From positions 1,178,001 to 1,242,000 of the forward strand of contig NZ_JBNAFU010000001.1 of assembly GCF_049800835.1 (NCBI RefSeq): a stretch of DNA of 64,000 nt. The letters are read 5' to 3'. Positions 1 to 8,113 of this stretch are shown here, piece after piece. This DNA comes from Dinoroseobacter sp049800835. Its GTDB lineage: Bacteria > Pseudomonadota > Alphaproteobacteria > Rhodobacterales > Rhodobacteraceae. The position numbers were made by a program, and so were the translations under genes. Position 1 is the first letter of the stretch. Every line of letters starts with the position of its first letter. Below the pieces are notes generated by a model that worked only from the letters and a program-made list of their open reading frames with translations, did not search any database and was not told the origin of the DNA.

Positions 1-161
1 TCGTTGCAGTCCTTGTAGCGACTTGTTTGCATCCGCAGAATTCGACTTTGGTTTGAGGGGTCGCAGGTGCCCGCGCGACGCGGTCCAAAACCCTTATCCT
101 AAAGTCTCATTTCGACTCGCCCGTGCCCCGATAAACTGCCTGAAAAAGTGGGAGGTTTCAG

Positions 162-1331
162 ATGCGTGGCCGGATCGGTCTTGTTCTTTTTTGCGTTGCG
201 ATTTCGGTGGGAACCGGACCTGCGAACGCCGCAGAGGTGCTTCTTCACTACCTCAAGAGAGACATCCCGCCGCCGCCCACACTCTCCAACCTCGATCCGA
301 TTCCCGAAGATCTCGGCCTCGCCGGCGCGCGGGTGGCGATCGATGACAACACCACGACCGGTCGGTTTCTCGGACATACCTACACCTTGGCCGAAACGGT
401 CGTCCCGGAAGAAGGTGATCTTCTGGACGCAGCCCGCGCCGCACTTGGCACCACCCCCTTCCTGATCCTCGATGCACCTGCAGCAGACATGCTGGCCATT
501 GCCGACCTGCCCGAAGCGCAGGACGCCATTCTGTTCAACACTTCCGAAGGGGCGCGTGATCTGCGCGACGACGAGTGCCGCGCTAACCTGCTGCATACCA
601 AGCCCTCGGACGCCATGAGAACCGATGCGCTCGCCCAGATGTTCGTCAGCAAACGCTGGACCGATCTGGTGATGATCACGGGCAGCTACCCCGCAGACAA
701 GGCCTACGCGGATGCCATGCGTGCCTCGCTCGCCAAATTCGGACTTAAGCTCAAGGCCGAAAAGACGTGGGAATTCGGAGCCGATATGCGGCGCAACGCG
801 GCACAGGAGGTGCCGCTCTTCACTCAGGATTTCGGTGACTACGACGCCTTGATCGTCGCTGATGAAACCAACGATTTCGGGCGCTACATTCAATACAACA
901 CATGGCGCCCCCGCCCGGTGGCAGGCTCCGAAGGGCTGAGCCCGCAGACCTGGGCCCCGGTGGTCGAACAATGGGGTGCGGCGCAATTGCAATCGCGCTT
1001 TACCGAAACCACCGGGCGGGACATGAAACCGCGCGACTACGCGGCGTGGGCCGCCGGACGCGTAATCGGCGAGGCCGTCACGCGAACCAATACGGCAGAT
1101 CCCGCGACCTTGCGCGACTACATATTGTCCGACCAGTTCGAACTGGCCGGGTTCAAGGGCCGTCCTCTGACCTTCCGTGCGTGGAACGGTCAGATGCGTC
1201 AGCCGATCCCCATCGTGCATCCGCGCGCGCTGGTCGCACAAGCGCCGCTGGAGGGGTTCCTGCACCAGACCACGGAACTTGACACACTGGGGATCGACGC
1301 CCCGGAAAGCACCTGCACCGCGTTCGACTGA
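162..1331 (+). CDS. ABC substrate-binding protein of the PQQ-alcohol dehydrogenase type
   Basis: This 389-residue secreted protein has a signal peptide (hydrophobic core about residues 5-20, cleavage near ANA-AEV) followed by a periplasmic-binding fold of the branched-chain amino acid/PQQ-ABC class. It resembles the binding protein that accompanies PQQ-dependent alcohol dehydrogenases and a PedC-type permease. The start follows a good ribosome site (GGGAGG, about 6 bases upstream). It leads a run of five same-strand genes with a beta-propeller, a small secreted protein, an ATPase and a permease, so it is probably the periplasmic receptor of that transporter. The ligand is not evident: alcohol-related small molecules or lanthanide-chelator complexes are both conceivable. 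The C-terminal CTAFD tail is ordinary, with no sign of truncation. Confidence 0.85.
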   Translation: MRGRIGLVLFCVAISVGTGPANAAEVLLHYLKRDIPPPPTLSNLDPIPEDLGLAGARVAIDDNTTTGRFLGHTYTLAETVVPEEGDLLDAARAALGTTPFLILDAPAADMLAIADLPEAQDAILFNTSEGARDLRDDECRANLLHTKPSDAMRTDALAQMFVSKRWTDLVMITGSYPADKAYADAMRASLAKFGLKLKAEKTWEFGADMRRNAAQEVPLFTQDFGDYDALIVADETNDFGRYIQYNTWRPRPVAGSEGLSPQTWAPVVEQWGAAQLQSRFTETTGRDMKPRDYAAWAAGRVIGEAVTRTNTADPATLRDYILSDQFELAGFKGRPLTFRAWNGQMRQPIPIVHPRALVAQAPLEGFLHQTTELDTLGIDAPESTCTAFD

Positions 1332-1416
1332 ACACCATTCAAGTCCAGAAAATCCTCTGCGGGGCACGGGAGGCAGACAGCCCCTGCGCCACCTTGGAAC
1401 AGACCGGAGACTAGCC

Positions 1417-2394
1417 ATGAAATGTCCACTTATCGCCCCAGCGCTGGCACTGCTGCTCAGCACACCCGCTTTCGCCTCCATGGGCGAGATCTGGGTGTCG
1501 AACGAGAAGGACGACACGGTCAGCGTGATCGACATCGAAACGCTTGAAGTCGTGCGCACGATCGAAACCGGTGAGCGGCCGCGCGGGATCACCTTCTCCA
1601 AGGATTTCACGACGCTTTACATCTGTGCCTCCGACAGCGACTCGGTTCAGGTCATGAACCCTGACACCGGCGAGATCCTGCACGACCTGCCCTCCGGCGA
1701 GGACCCCGAACAGTTCGTGCTGCACCCCAATGACCGCCACCTCTACATTGCCAACGAGGACGACGCGATCACTACCGTGGTGGATACCGAAACCCGCACC
1801 GTGATTGCCCAGATCGACGTCGGGATCGAGCCTGAGGGGATGGCCGTTTCGCCCGACGGAAAGATCGCGATCACGACCTCCGAGACGACCAACATGGCTC
1901 ATTGGATTGACACGGAAACACAGGAACTGTTCGCCAACACACTGGTGGACAGCCGCCCACGCCACGCCGAGTTCCGCGCCGAGGGCACAGAACTTTGGGT
2001 TTCTGCCGAGATCGGCGGGACCATGTCCATCTTTTCGGTCGCCGACCAAAGCGAGATCGCGAAAATCGGCTTCGAGGTTGAGGGCATCCACCCGGACAGG
2101 GTGCAGCCCGTCGGGTTCGAATTCACCGCGGATGAAAAGCACGCGTTCGTTGCTCTCGGACCCTCGAACCACGTGGCCGTCGTGAACACCGAAACCTACG
2201 AGGTCGAAGACTACATCCTCGTCGGCCGCCGGGTCTGGCATATGGCCTTCAATGGCGAAAAGTCGCTGCTGTTCACCACCAACGGCGTGTCCGGCGACGT
2301 TACGGTGATCGATGTGGCCAAGCGCGAGCCGATCAAATCCATCAAGGTGGGCCGCTTCCCGTGGGGTGCCGCATACCGCCCCGCGCAAGGCTGA
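1417..2394 (+). CDS. YVTN beta-propeller protein associated with PQQ catabolism
   Basis: This secreted protein of 325 residues has a signal peptide ending near AFA-SMG and then repeated blades of the YVTN type (IWVSNEKDDTVSVID, LYIANEDDAITTVVD, AFVALGPSNHVAVVN, LFTTNGVSGDVTVID). Such propellers are a recurrent partner of PQQ-dependent alcohol oxidation and of the PedC-type ABC transporter. The reading frame is open further upstream, but ATG 1417 is chosen because it follows a GGAGA site and begins the signal peptide. It is probably periplasmic. The role is unproven: scaffold, metal or cofactor handling, or binding-protein partner. Confidence 0.85.
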   Translation: MKCPLIAPALALLLSTPAFASMGEIWVSNEKDDTVSVIDIETLEVVRTIETGERPRGITFSKDFTTLYICASDSDSVQVMNPDTGEILHDLPSGEDPEQFVLHPNDRHLYIANEDDAITTVVDTETRTVIAQIDVGIEPEGMAVSPDGKIAITTSETTNMAHWIDTETQELFANTLVDSRPRHAEFRAEGTELWVSAEIGGTMSIFSVADQSEIAKIGFEVEGIHPDRVQPVGFEFTADEKHAFVALGPSNHVAVVNTETYEVEDYILVGRRVWHMAFNGEKSLLFTTNGVSGDVTVIDVAKREPIKSIKVGRFPWGAAYRPAQG

Positions 2395-2438
2395 TTTCCA
2401 GCATGCATTTCCAGTTTGAAAGACCAATGAGGACGACG

Positions 2439-2888
2439 ATGAAAACCCTGACAACACTTGCCACGGTGGTGGCGCTTTGCCTGCCAGCCGCAGGCTTCGC
2501 AGATGGTGCACCGCGCGATGAATGGGGCCGCGCCGGAATTCTGTCTTCGGCCAACAAGGTCGAACTGCCGCCGGTGATGCTCAGCTCAGGCATGCCGTTG
2601 TCGGAGGCGCCGTGGGTTCTGAAATCAGGCACCTATTACGAGTTCGAGATCGAAGGCGATGGATCAGCGGAACTGGCCCTTGAAGGGTCCGAGTTTTTCC
2701 GTGCAATCTGGATCGATGAGATCGTGGTGAACGATCTCGAAATCCGCCCGCTCGGCGTGAATTCGATCGAGTTCGACGATGCCGGCGAAATGGAGATTGG
2801 GTTCGTTGCCATCAAACCCGGCACATATTTTCTCAGGATCCCCGGCTCGACTGGCGAGACCCAGCGCCTTGAAATCACAATCGAATAA
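2439..2888 (+). CDS. Small secreted protein of the PQQ-ABC cluster
   Basis: The protein has 149 residues, with a signal peptide (MKTLTTLATVVALCLPAAGFA) and a beta-rich mature part with many acidic residues. I do not recognise a named domain. The chosen start at 2439 has an ATGAGGA ribosome site six bases upstream and gives a proper signal peptide; longer in-frame starts would bury it. It lies between the beta-propeller gene and the ABC ATPase gene, only 6 bp before the latter. This placement makes it a likely periplasmic accessory of the transporter. The end FLRIPGSTGETQRLEITIE looks like a cupredoxin-like final beta hairpin, but I see no Cys/His/Met copper site. Confidence 0.65.
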   Translation: MKTLTTLATVVALCLPAAGFADGAPRDEWGRAGILSSANKVELPPVMLSSGMPLSEAPWVLKSGTYYEFEIEGDGSAELALEGSEFFRAIWIDEIVVNDLEIRPLGVNSIEFDDAGEMEIGFVAIKPGTYFLRIPGSTGETQRLEITIE

Positions 2889-2894
2889 GTCGCC

Positions 2895-3614
2895 ATGAGT
2901 GGGCTTCAGGTCACCGACCTGAGCTTCGCCTACGGCGCGAGAAAAGCCCTCGACGCGGTCTCGTTCGATATCGCGCCAGGGGCTTTTTGCGCCTTGCTGG
3001 GCCCGAATGGTGCGGGAAAATCCACATTGTTCGGTTTGCTCACACGGCTCTTCACAGCCCCGGCAGGCGAAATTTTCGTTGCCGGGCAGTCCTTGTCCGA
3101 AACACCACGGGCCGCGCTTGCGCAGATCGGCGTCGTCTTTCAGCAAAACACGTTGGACCTGTCGCTTTCGGTGGATCGGAACCTGCGCTACTTTGCGGCA
3201 CTGCATGGCCTTTCGGGCGCGGAGGCAGGCAAACGGATCGACGCAGCACTCGACCAACTGGACATCCGCGCGCGCAGGCAGGAACGGGTGCGCGATCTGA
3301 ACGGCGGGCACCGGCGCAGAACTGAAATCGCGCGTGCACTGATCCATCACCCCTCTGTCCTGTTGCTGGACGAGCCGACCGTGGGGCTGGATGCGGCTGC
3401 ACGCACCGGCATCACCGACCATGTCCACGCTCTTGCGGCGGAAACGGGCCTGACGGTGCTCTGGGCCACGCATCTGACCGACGAGGTCCGCGATACCGAC
3501 CGGCTGCTGATCCTTCATCGTGGTCGTATTCTGGAGGATGGGATCGCAGCCGAAAAGCGCGGGGCGGCGTCCCTGACCGATCATTTCCTCGGACTGACAG
3601 GGGCTGCGGTATGA
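2895..3614 (+). CDS. ABC transporter ATP-binding protein, PQQ-alcohol dehydrogenase type
   Basis: This 239-residue ABC ATPase has Walker A GPNGAGKST (residues 36-44), a Q-loop near residue 83, Walker B VLLLDEP (155-161) and an H-loop His at about 193. The signature motif is altered: LNGGH instead of LSGGQ (135-139), followed by a basic RRR stretch. This ATPase is of the ABC-2/exporter-like class and matches the one found beside PQQ-dependent alcohol dehydrogenases. It starts 6 bp after the preceding gene and its partner permease follows 22 bp later, so they form one operon. It is cytoplasmic and membrane-attached through the permease. Confidence 0.88.
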   Translation: MSGLQVTDLSFAYGARKALDAVSFDIAPGAFCALLGPNGAGKSTLFGLLTRLFTAPAGEIFVAGQSLSETPRAALAQIGVVFQQNTLDLSLSVDRNLRYFAALHGLSGAEAGKRIDAALDQLDIRARRQERVRDLNGGHRRRTEIARALIHHPSVLLLDEPTVGLDAAARTGITDHVHALAAETGLTVLWATHLTDEVRDTDRLLILHRGRILEDGIAAEKRGAASLTDHFLGLTGAAV

Positions 3615-3636
3615 TGCAAACCATCCAGACCGCGCC

Positions 3637-4446
3637 ATGCCGAACGGGCGTCCGATGACCCCCTATCTTACCGCACTGGCCGCAATCACCTCGCGCGAAG
3701 CGTTTCGCTTCGTCCAGCAGCGAGAGCGCTTCATCGCCGCCCTGGTGCGCCCTTTGGTCTGGCTTCTGGTCTTTGCGGCCGGGTTTCGCGCTGCCCTTGG
3801 TCTATCAATCACGCCGCCATACCAGACCTATATCACATACGAGATATATATCGTTCCCGGACTTTGCGGGATGATCCTGCTGTTCAATGGCATGCAATCG
3901 TCGCTCAGCCTTGTCTATGATCGTGAAATGGGGTCCATGCGGCTGCTGCTGACCTCACCGCTGCCTCGCTGGTGGTTGCTCTTCTGCAAGCTTACGGGCG
4001 GAACGCTGATCTCCATCGCGCAGGCTTATGCGTTCCTGGGCATCGCGGCGCTGTTCGGCATCACCCTACCACTTGCCGGCTATCTTCTGGCCTTCCCGGC
4101 GTTGCTGATCGCCGGGCTGATGCTCGGGGCGCTGGGGCTGATGCTGTCGTCCTTCATCAAGCAGCTGGAGAATTTTGCAGGCGTGATGAACTTCGTGATC
4201 TTCCCGATGTTTTTCCTGTCCTCTGCGCTCTACCCGCTCTGGAAAATGGCCGAAAGCAGCGAGCTTTTGCACGATATCTGCGCGGCCAACCCCTTCACCC
4301 ATGCGGTAGAGTTGATCCGTTTCGCCCTCTACGCAGAGGTGAACCTGCCGGCGCTCGGCTGGACCGCGCTGGCTTGCGTGGTGTTCATGGCGCTTGCGCT
4401 GTGGGGCTACGACCCGGCGCGCGGGATGATCAGGCGCAAGGGTTGA
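3637..4446 (+). CDS. ABC-2 type permease of the PQQ-alcohol dehydrogenase system (PedC-like)
   Basis: This integral membrane protein of 269 residues has about six hydrophobic segments, an N-terminal FVQQRERF stretch and the ABC-2 permease pattern (GMILLFNGMQSSLSLVYDREMGSMRLLLTSPLPR, then LSSFIKQLENFAGVMNFVIFPMFFLSSALYPL). Proteins of this kind are called PedC and occur with PQQ alcohol dehydrogenases. In P. putida the PedA1A2BC transporter has been linked to lanthanide-dependent growth. Either ATG 3637 or ATG 3655 could be the start, and neither has a strong ribosome site. With the upstream ATPase it should form the membrane core of the transporter. Confidence 0.85.
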   Translation: MPNGRPMTPYLTALAAITSREAFRFVQQRERFIAALVRPLVWLLVFAAGFRAALGLSITPPYQTYITYEIYIVPGLCGMILLFNGMQSSLSLVYDREMGSMRLLLTSPLPRWWLLFCKLTGGTLISIAQAYAFLGIAALFGITLPLAGYLLAFPALLIAGLMLGALGLMLSSFIKQLENFAGVMNFVIFPMFFLSSALYPLWKMAESSELLHDICAANPFTHAVELIRFALYAEVNLPALGWTALACVVFMALALWGYDPARGMIRRKG

Positions 4447-4583
4447 TCCGGCACAAGTTTGCGCGACGCCAAGCCCACGCATGTCTGCGCAAGGAGGCGG
4501 CCCGCTCACGTCTGCGCGAGGGGGCTGGTCGTCTGGGTCCGGGACGGGTCCAATGGGGCAACTCTGTCGTGTTGGAGACCGCA

Positions 4584-5159
4584 ATGGGCCCTTTTTCGCA
4601 TCCGCTTGCATGCGCCTGCGCTGCTCTTGTATCCGCGATCGTGGCCCAAACGGCCTCCGCCACGGTTCTGGGCGGAGAGATCGTACAGCAAACCGGTGAC
4701 GGCACATTCGTGATCCTTGAGACGGACAGCGGGTTCGACGTGGGTCTCGACAATTTCAATACCGACCACCTTTACGCCTTTGACGAGGATCAGAACATCG
4801 TGCTCGACGCGCCGATCCGCGTTGATATCGGGGGCGTGGACGGGGTCATTCCGGCGGGCGAGGTCGTGGCCAGCCACTATGTCTTTTTCGACAGCTGGCA
4901 CGGCAGCCACTATGCGTTTGTCGAGTTTGACGCCCCCATTCTCGGCGTCGCCGCCCTGCCCGCAAGTATGGACGCCACTGATTTCCTGGCCAACACCAAC
5001 GTCAACTATATCAGCACCGATCTGCGCGGGTTGGAAACCGGAGACTATGCGTGGATCGACGAAGACAATCCAAATCGTCTCTGGGTGCTGTGGGCCGGAT
5101 CGTCGCCCGGGGACTATATCCGTGTGTTCACCGCCCTGTCCCCAGCGGCGATGATGTAG
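4584..5159 (+). CDS. Secreted acidic hypothetical protein
   Basis: The protein has 191 residues, with a signal peptide (about residues 1-26, ending near ASA-TVL) and an Asp/Glu-rich mature part containing aromatic clusters (HYVFFDSWHGSHYAFVEFD). No known family is recognised; it resembles small secreted beta proteins of roseobacters but lacks a PEP/VPLPA C-terminal anchor. GGAG lies eight bases before ATG 4584, which decides the start, although the frame is open for 200 codons upstream inside the permease gene. It sits 137 bp after the permease gene, so it may have its own promoter and need not belong to the transporter. Confidence 0.6.
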   Translation: MGPFSHPLACACAALVSAIVAQTASATVLGGEIVQQTGDGTFVILETDSGFDVGLDNFNTDHLYAFDEDQNIVLDAPIRVDIGGVDGVIPAGEVVASHYVFFDSWHGSHYAFVEFDAPILGVAALPASMDATDFLANTNVNYISTDLRGLETGDYAWIDEDNPNRLWVLWAGSSPGDYIRVFTALSPAAMM

Positions 5160-5234
5160 GGACGGTGCGCCTACGACCATTGCGCGGCTGACCTTTCGCC
5201 GGGGTTGTGCTAGGAACGCGGCGGAGGAGCCATC

Positions 5235-5765
5235 ATGCTGATCAGACCTGTCATTGCCTTTCTGTGCTGCGTCTCACCGGTCCTGGCCGATGACCACGGC
5301 GAGTTGAACCCGCCGGAGATGGGCATGAACCGCGTGATGGAAAACATTCGTCAGGGCAAACCGGATATGGTCACCTGCTCAGCCGGGTACTTCATGACCA
5401 AGAAGGGCGACCATGCAATGGCGCGCGAGCTGTTCGAAGCCTGCGCCGAAGCTGGCTGGACCGGAACGATGACGTGGATGAGCCAGCTGGACAACAACGG
5501 TCTGGGCGCACCTGAAAATCCCGAAGCCGCCGCAGAATGGGACCGCCGCGCCGCCGAGGCGGGCGATCCGGTTGGCAAGTTCAATTACGGGCTGGACCTG
5601 ATCCGGGGGCGCGGCGTTGCGAAGGACGAAGCCGCAGGCCGGGCCATGGTGGACGCCGCTGCGGAAGACGGGCTTGAGGTCGCCAAACGCTTGCAGGGCG
5701 CAGGTTACGATCTGGACGAGGTCACACCGGACGCCGACAACTGGAAATACGCGCCCTTGTTCTGA
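5235..5765 (+). CDS. Secreted Sel1/TPR-like repeat protein
   Basis: The 176-residue product has a signal peptide (MLIRPVIAFLCCVSPVLA) followed by two or three Sel1-like helical repeats (AMARELFEACAEAGWTGTM, GAPENPEAAAEWDRRAAEAGDPVGKFNYG, GVAKDEAAGRAMVDAAAEDG). Sel1 repeats usually mediate protein-protein contacts. A strong GGAGGAG ribosome site precedes the start. The last 61 bases overlap the 3' end of the convergent ABC ATPase gene on the other strand. Its function in this locus is unknown. Confidence 0.75.
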   Translation: MLIRPVIAFLCCVSPVLADDHGELNPPEMGMNRVMENIRQGKPDMVTCSAGYFMTKKGDHAMARELFEACAEAGWTGTMTWMSQLDNNGLGAPENPEAAAEWDRRAAEAGDPVGKFNYGLDLIRGRGVAKDEAAGRAMVDAAAEDGLEVAKRLQGAGYDLDEVTPDADNWKYAPLF

Positions 5766-6457
5766 CGCTCGGACGTGACAGTCGCGGGACGCCCGTCGAG
5801 TGTGATGATCCGCGATGACAGCATCTCTGCCTCCCGCGCGACATGGGTGACCAGAACCGTCGCCAGCCCCCGTGCAGCCCGCAAGCGCGCGAAAAGAACC
5901 ATCATGTCCTCCGCCAGATCCGGGTCTAGCGACACGAATGGCTCATCCAGTACCAAGACGTCCGGCCTGGACGCAAAGGCGCGCGCCAGCGACAGGCGAC
6001 GCTGTTGGCCAAGTGAAAGCTGCGCCGGGAATTGCGCTGCCTTTTCGGACAATCCGACCTCCGCCAGCGCGGACCGCGCATCGGCTGCCGACAGACCCGT
6101 GGCGAGGCGGATATTGTCGAGCGCGGTGCGCCACGGCAGAAGCGTTGGCTCCTGAAACACCATGGCGACGCGGTCGGGCGTCTTCAACTCGCCGCGAAAC
6201 CGCGTCTCCAAACCTGCAAGGATACGCAAAAGTGTGGACTTGCCGATGCCGGACGGTCCGGTGATCGCCAGCGTCTCGCCCGCGCGCACATCGATCGACA
6301 GCGCCCCCAGGACGGGGACACCGTCGAACTGCATGGTGTCGAGCGACAAATGCACAAGTGGCGCGGCCTGCGCTGGCGCGCGCGCCGATGGTTCTGGCGC
6401 ATCAACGCTTGCGAGCCGCAGCCCGCGTGAGTCAGCTTCCCGGTTGGACAAACACAC
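5705..6457 (-). CDS. ABC transporter ATPase, nitrate/taurine class, without permease
   Basis: This protein of up to 250 residues has Walker A GPSGIGKST, a signature LSLGQQRRLSLARAF and Walker B VLVLDEP, typical of ATPases for nitrate, sulfonate, taurine or thiamine-precursor importers. It follows the binding-protein gene with a 26-bp overlap if the GTG at 6457 is used. The first 35 or so residues (rich in Ala, Pro, Arg) are not part of the ATPase fold, so a start nearer VHLSLDTMQFDG is possible. Importers of this class normally also have a TauC/SsuC-type permease, and none is present on either side. The 3' end overlaps the convergent Sel1 protein gene by 61 bp. Confidence 0.85.
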   Translation of the reverse strand: MCLSNREADSRGLRLASVDAPEPSARAPAQAAPLVHLSLDTMQFDGVPVLGALSIDVRAGETLAITGPSGIGKSTLLRILAGLETRFRGELKTPDRVAMVFQEPTLLPWRTALDNIRLATGLSAADARSALAEVGLSEKAAQFPAQLSLGQQRRLSLARAFASRPDVLVLDEPFVSLDPDLAEDMMVLFARLRAARGLATVLVTHVAREAEMLSSRIITLDGRPATVTSERQNKGAYFQLSASGVTSSRS

Positions 6458-7406
6458 CCGCGGGCATCTCGGTAGCCTTACCGATCAACTCCGCGCCCCC
6501 CAGTTCCGCCATCAGGGCGAGCATCCGGGCCGCAGCATCTTCATCGACGGGGCCCGGCGCGGGAATGCCGGCGCGAAAGCCGGCCTTGAGCGCGTCGAAC
6601 TGCGCATCCGAGTTCACCTTCATCCGAGGGCGCAGCCTGTCCCATTCCGAGTCCGACCCGGCGAGCAGATCCTTGGCGGCGCGTGAAGCCCCGGCAAGGC
6701 CTTCGACCAATTCCGGATGTTCGCGCAGCATATCGCCATGCAGAACATAGCCCAGCAGCGGGGTTTCAGGGCTGAGCCCCAACGCGCCAGACGCGGTATC
6801 GACCGTCACGAGCGGTCGCATGCCCGAGGCATCCATCTTGGCCATGAAATGCCAGAAGTTGATCGCGCCATCCAGATCACCCTGCAGCGCGGTCTTGTAG
6901 ATCAGTGGCGGCGCCCCGAAGACCTGTTCGGTTTCTGCCGCGAGATCCATTCCGTATTCCTGCTGTGCATAGGCCCGAAGGATAAGCCAGGATTTATCAA
7001 GCGGGCCACCGGCGATGCCGACCTTGGCCCCCCTCAGATCCTCCAGTGTCCGCGCCGGCGAGTCGTCTGCGACCATCACGCCGCCCACGGCCTTGGAATA
7101 CGGGATAAAGACGAAGTCCTTGCCCGCGGCGCGTTGCCGTGCAACCCACAGCCAGTCCGAGACGATCACGTCCGCCTCACCGCCCTGGAACGCAATCTTC
7201 GCAGCAGAGCCCCCCGCCATTCCTTGGACTGCAAGCTCGAAGCCACGCGCTGTATCGAACCCGTGGTGCTTTATGACGTCCAGTTCCCAATTCACCGTCC
7301 CGAATTCCAGCACGGCTGCCCGCAGTTTTGGCAGCTCGGCGAAAACGGCAGTGGCCGAAACGACAATGGCCAGCGCCGCAGCACAGGCCCGTGACATGAG
7401 TTTCAT
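6432..7406 (-). CDS. ABC substrate-binding protein, NMT1/TauA type
   Basis: This 324-residue periplasmic binding protein has a signal peptide ending near VFA-ELP and the NMT1/TauA-like core (VQGMAGGSAAKIAFQGGEADVIVSDWLWVARQRAAGKDFVFIP; GGVMVADDSPARTLEDLRGAKVGIAGGPLDKSWLI). The family binds small organic or inorganic anions, aromatic compounds or pyrimidines. It is divergent from the cytochrome c gene and is followed immediately by its ATPase gene. Similar binding proteins sit in XoxF/PQQ loci of other alphaproteobacteria, which fits this neighbourhood. The ligand cannot be deduced here. Confidence 0.85.
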   Translation of the reverse strand: MKLMSRACAAALAIVVSATAVFAELPKLRAAVLEFGTVNWELDVIKHHGFDTARGFELAVQGMAGGSAAKIAFQGGEADVIVSDWLWVARQRAAGKDFVFIPYSKAVGGVMVADDSPARTLEDLRGAKVGIAGGPLDKSWLILRAYAQQEYGMDLAAETEQVFGAPPLIYKTALQGDLDGAINFWHFMAKMDASGMRPLVTVDTASGALGLSPETPLLGYVLHGDMLREHPELVEGLAGASRAAKDLLAGSDSEWDRLRPRMKVNSDAQFDALKAGFRAGIPAPGPVDEDAAARMLALMAELGGAELIGKATEMPAGVFVQPGS

Positions 7407-7434
7407 GGTGTTCCTCCGAGTTTGCGACAGACTA

Positions 7435-7470
7435 CCAAGGCGCCAAGGCGGTAAAATACGACCAAAGCGT
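7435..7470. promoter_or_regulatory. Tandem CCAAGGCG repeats in divergent promoter region
   Basis: Two head-to-tail copies of CCAAGGCG (7435-7442 and 7443-7450) are followed 11 bases later by CCAAAGCG (7462-7469). They lie between the divergent binding-protein and cytochrome c genes. Short direct repeats at such a position are candidate binding sites for a regulator, possibly the NarL-type response regulator encoded further downstream. This is inference; only the repeats are seen. Confidence 0.35.
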
Positions 7471-7559
7471 CATTCTACCACGGGGATTTCTTGACATGGC
7501 TCAAATCCGCTTTCCGGTGCAGGGGGTAGGTTGCGCTGACGTAACCGGAGGGACACCCG

Positions 7560-7976
7560 ATGAGAAACCTTTTGATCTGTACCGTGATGGGACTGGGCCT
7601 TCTGGCACCTTCTGCGCAGGCGGAGCCCGTTTTCGAACAAGCCAAAGTGATGGCTGGCGAGATGCTGTTCAAGGCCGAATGCCGCCGCTGCCATGCCCCC
7701 GACACCACTCATGACAGCTACGGCCCCCCGCTGGAGAACATCGTCGGACGCGCCGCGGGCATCGTCGAAGACTATGACTACTCGATCGCGTTGGAAGCCT
7801 CGGGCATTGTCTGGACCGAAGCCGCCCTGCGCGCATGGATGGAAGACAATGACGGCTTCATGCCCGGCACGAAGATGCGCCATGTCGGGATCGAGGACCG
7901 CACAGTGCAGGATTTCATTCTGGCCTACCTGAATTCGATTTCCGACGCGGAAAAGAACAAGCAGATCGACAACTGA
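7560..7976 (+). CDS. Class I c-type cytochrome, probable electron acceptor of the quinoprotein dehydrogenase
   Basis: This periplasmic cytochrome of 138 residues has a signal peptide ending at AQA-EP, one heme-binding CRRCH (Cys41, Cys44, His45) and a distal Met106 in GTKM. It has the fold of c-550/c2-type cytochromes. It lies 0.9 kb before a PQQ-dependent alcohol dehydrogenase, which needs a soluble cytochrome c (ExaB/XoxG/CycB role) as its one-electron acceptor, so this is its likely job. An intrinsic terminator follows, so it is probably transcribed alone. A cytochrome for another dehydrogenase is an alternative. Confidence 0.88.
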   Translation: MRNLLICTVMGLGLLAPSAQAEPVFEQAKVMAGEMLFKAECRRCHAPDTTHDSYGPPLENIVGRAAGIVEDYDYSIALEASGIVWTEAALRAWMEDNDGFMPGTKMRHVGIEDRTVQDFILAYLNSISDAEKNKQIDN

Positions 7977-8068
7977 ACTTGGTTGCAAGCGGCCCCGGAC
8001 GCAGGGCTGCCGGTCACCGGGACGACCTCCCCCAAAAGGTCCCGGATGGCCCCTGGCGAGGGGACCGA

Positions 8069-8098
8069 CGCGACCGCCTTCGGGCGGTCGCGCTTTTT
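8069..8098 (+). terminator. Intrinsic terminator of the cytochrome c gene
   Basis: A perfect 10-bp stem (8069-8078 with 8083-8092) closes a TTCG tetraloop and is followed by GC and five T residues. It lies about 90 bases after the cytochrome stop codon and just before the end of the convergent gene. Confidence 0.88.
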
Positions 8099-8113
8099 CC
8101 GGATCAAGCGCGC

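Noticed and set aside
99..1610. Long minus-strand open frame opposite the first two genes
   Set aside because: It is a shadow of the plus-strand binding protein and propeller genes; the translation has no signal, domain or plausible start, and codon use favours the plus strand.
4470..4530. Near-repeat TGTCTGCGCAAGGAGGC / CGTCTGCGCGAGGGGGC upstream of the secreted protein gene
   Set aside because: The copies are imperfect, lie just after the permease gene and show no clear function; chance in a GC-rich region is likely.
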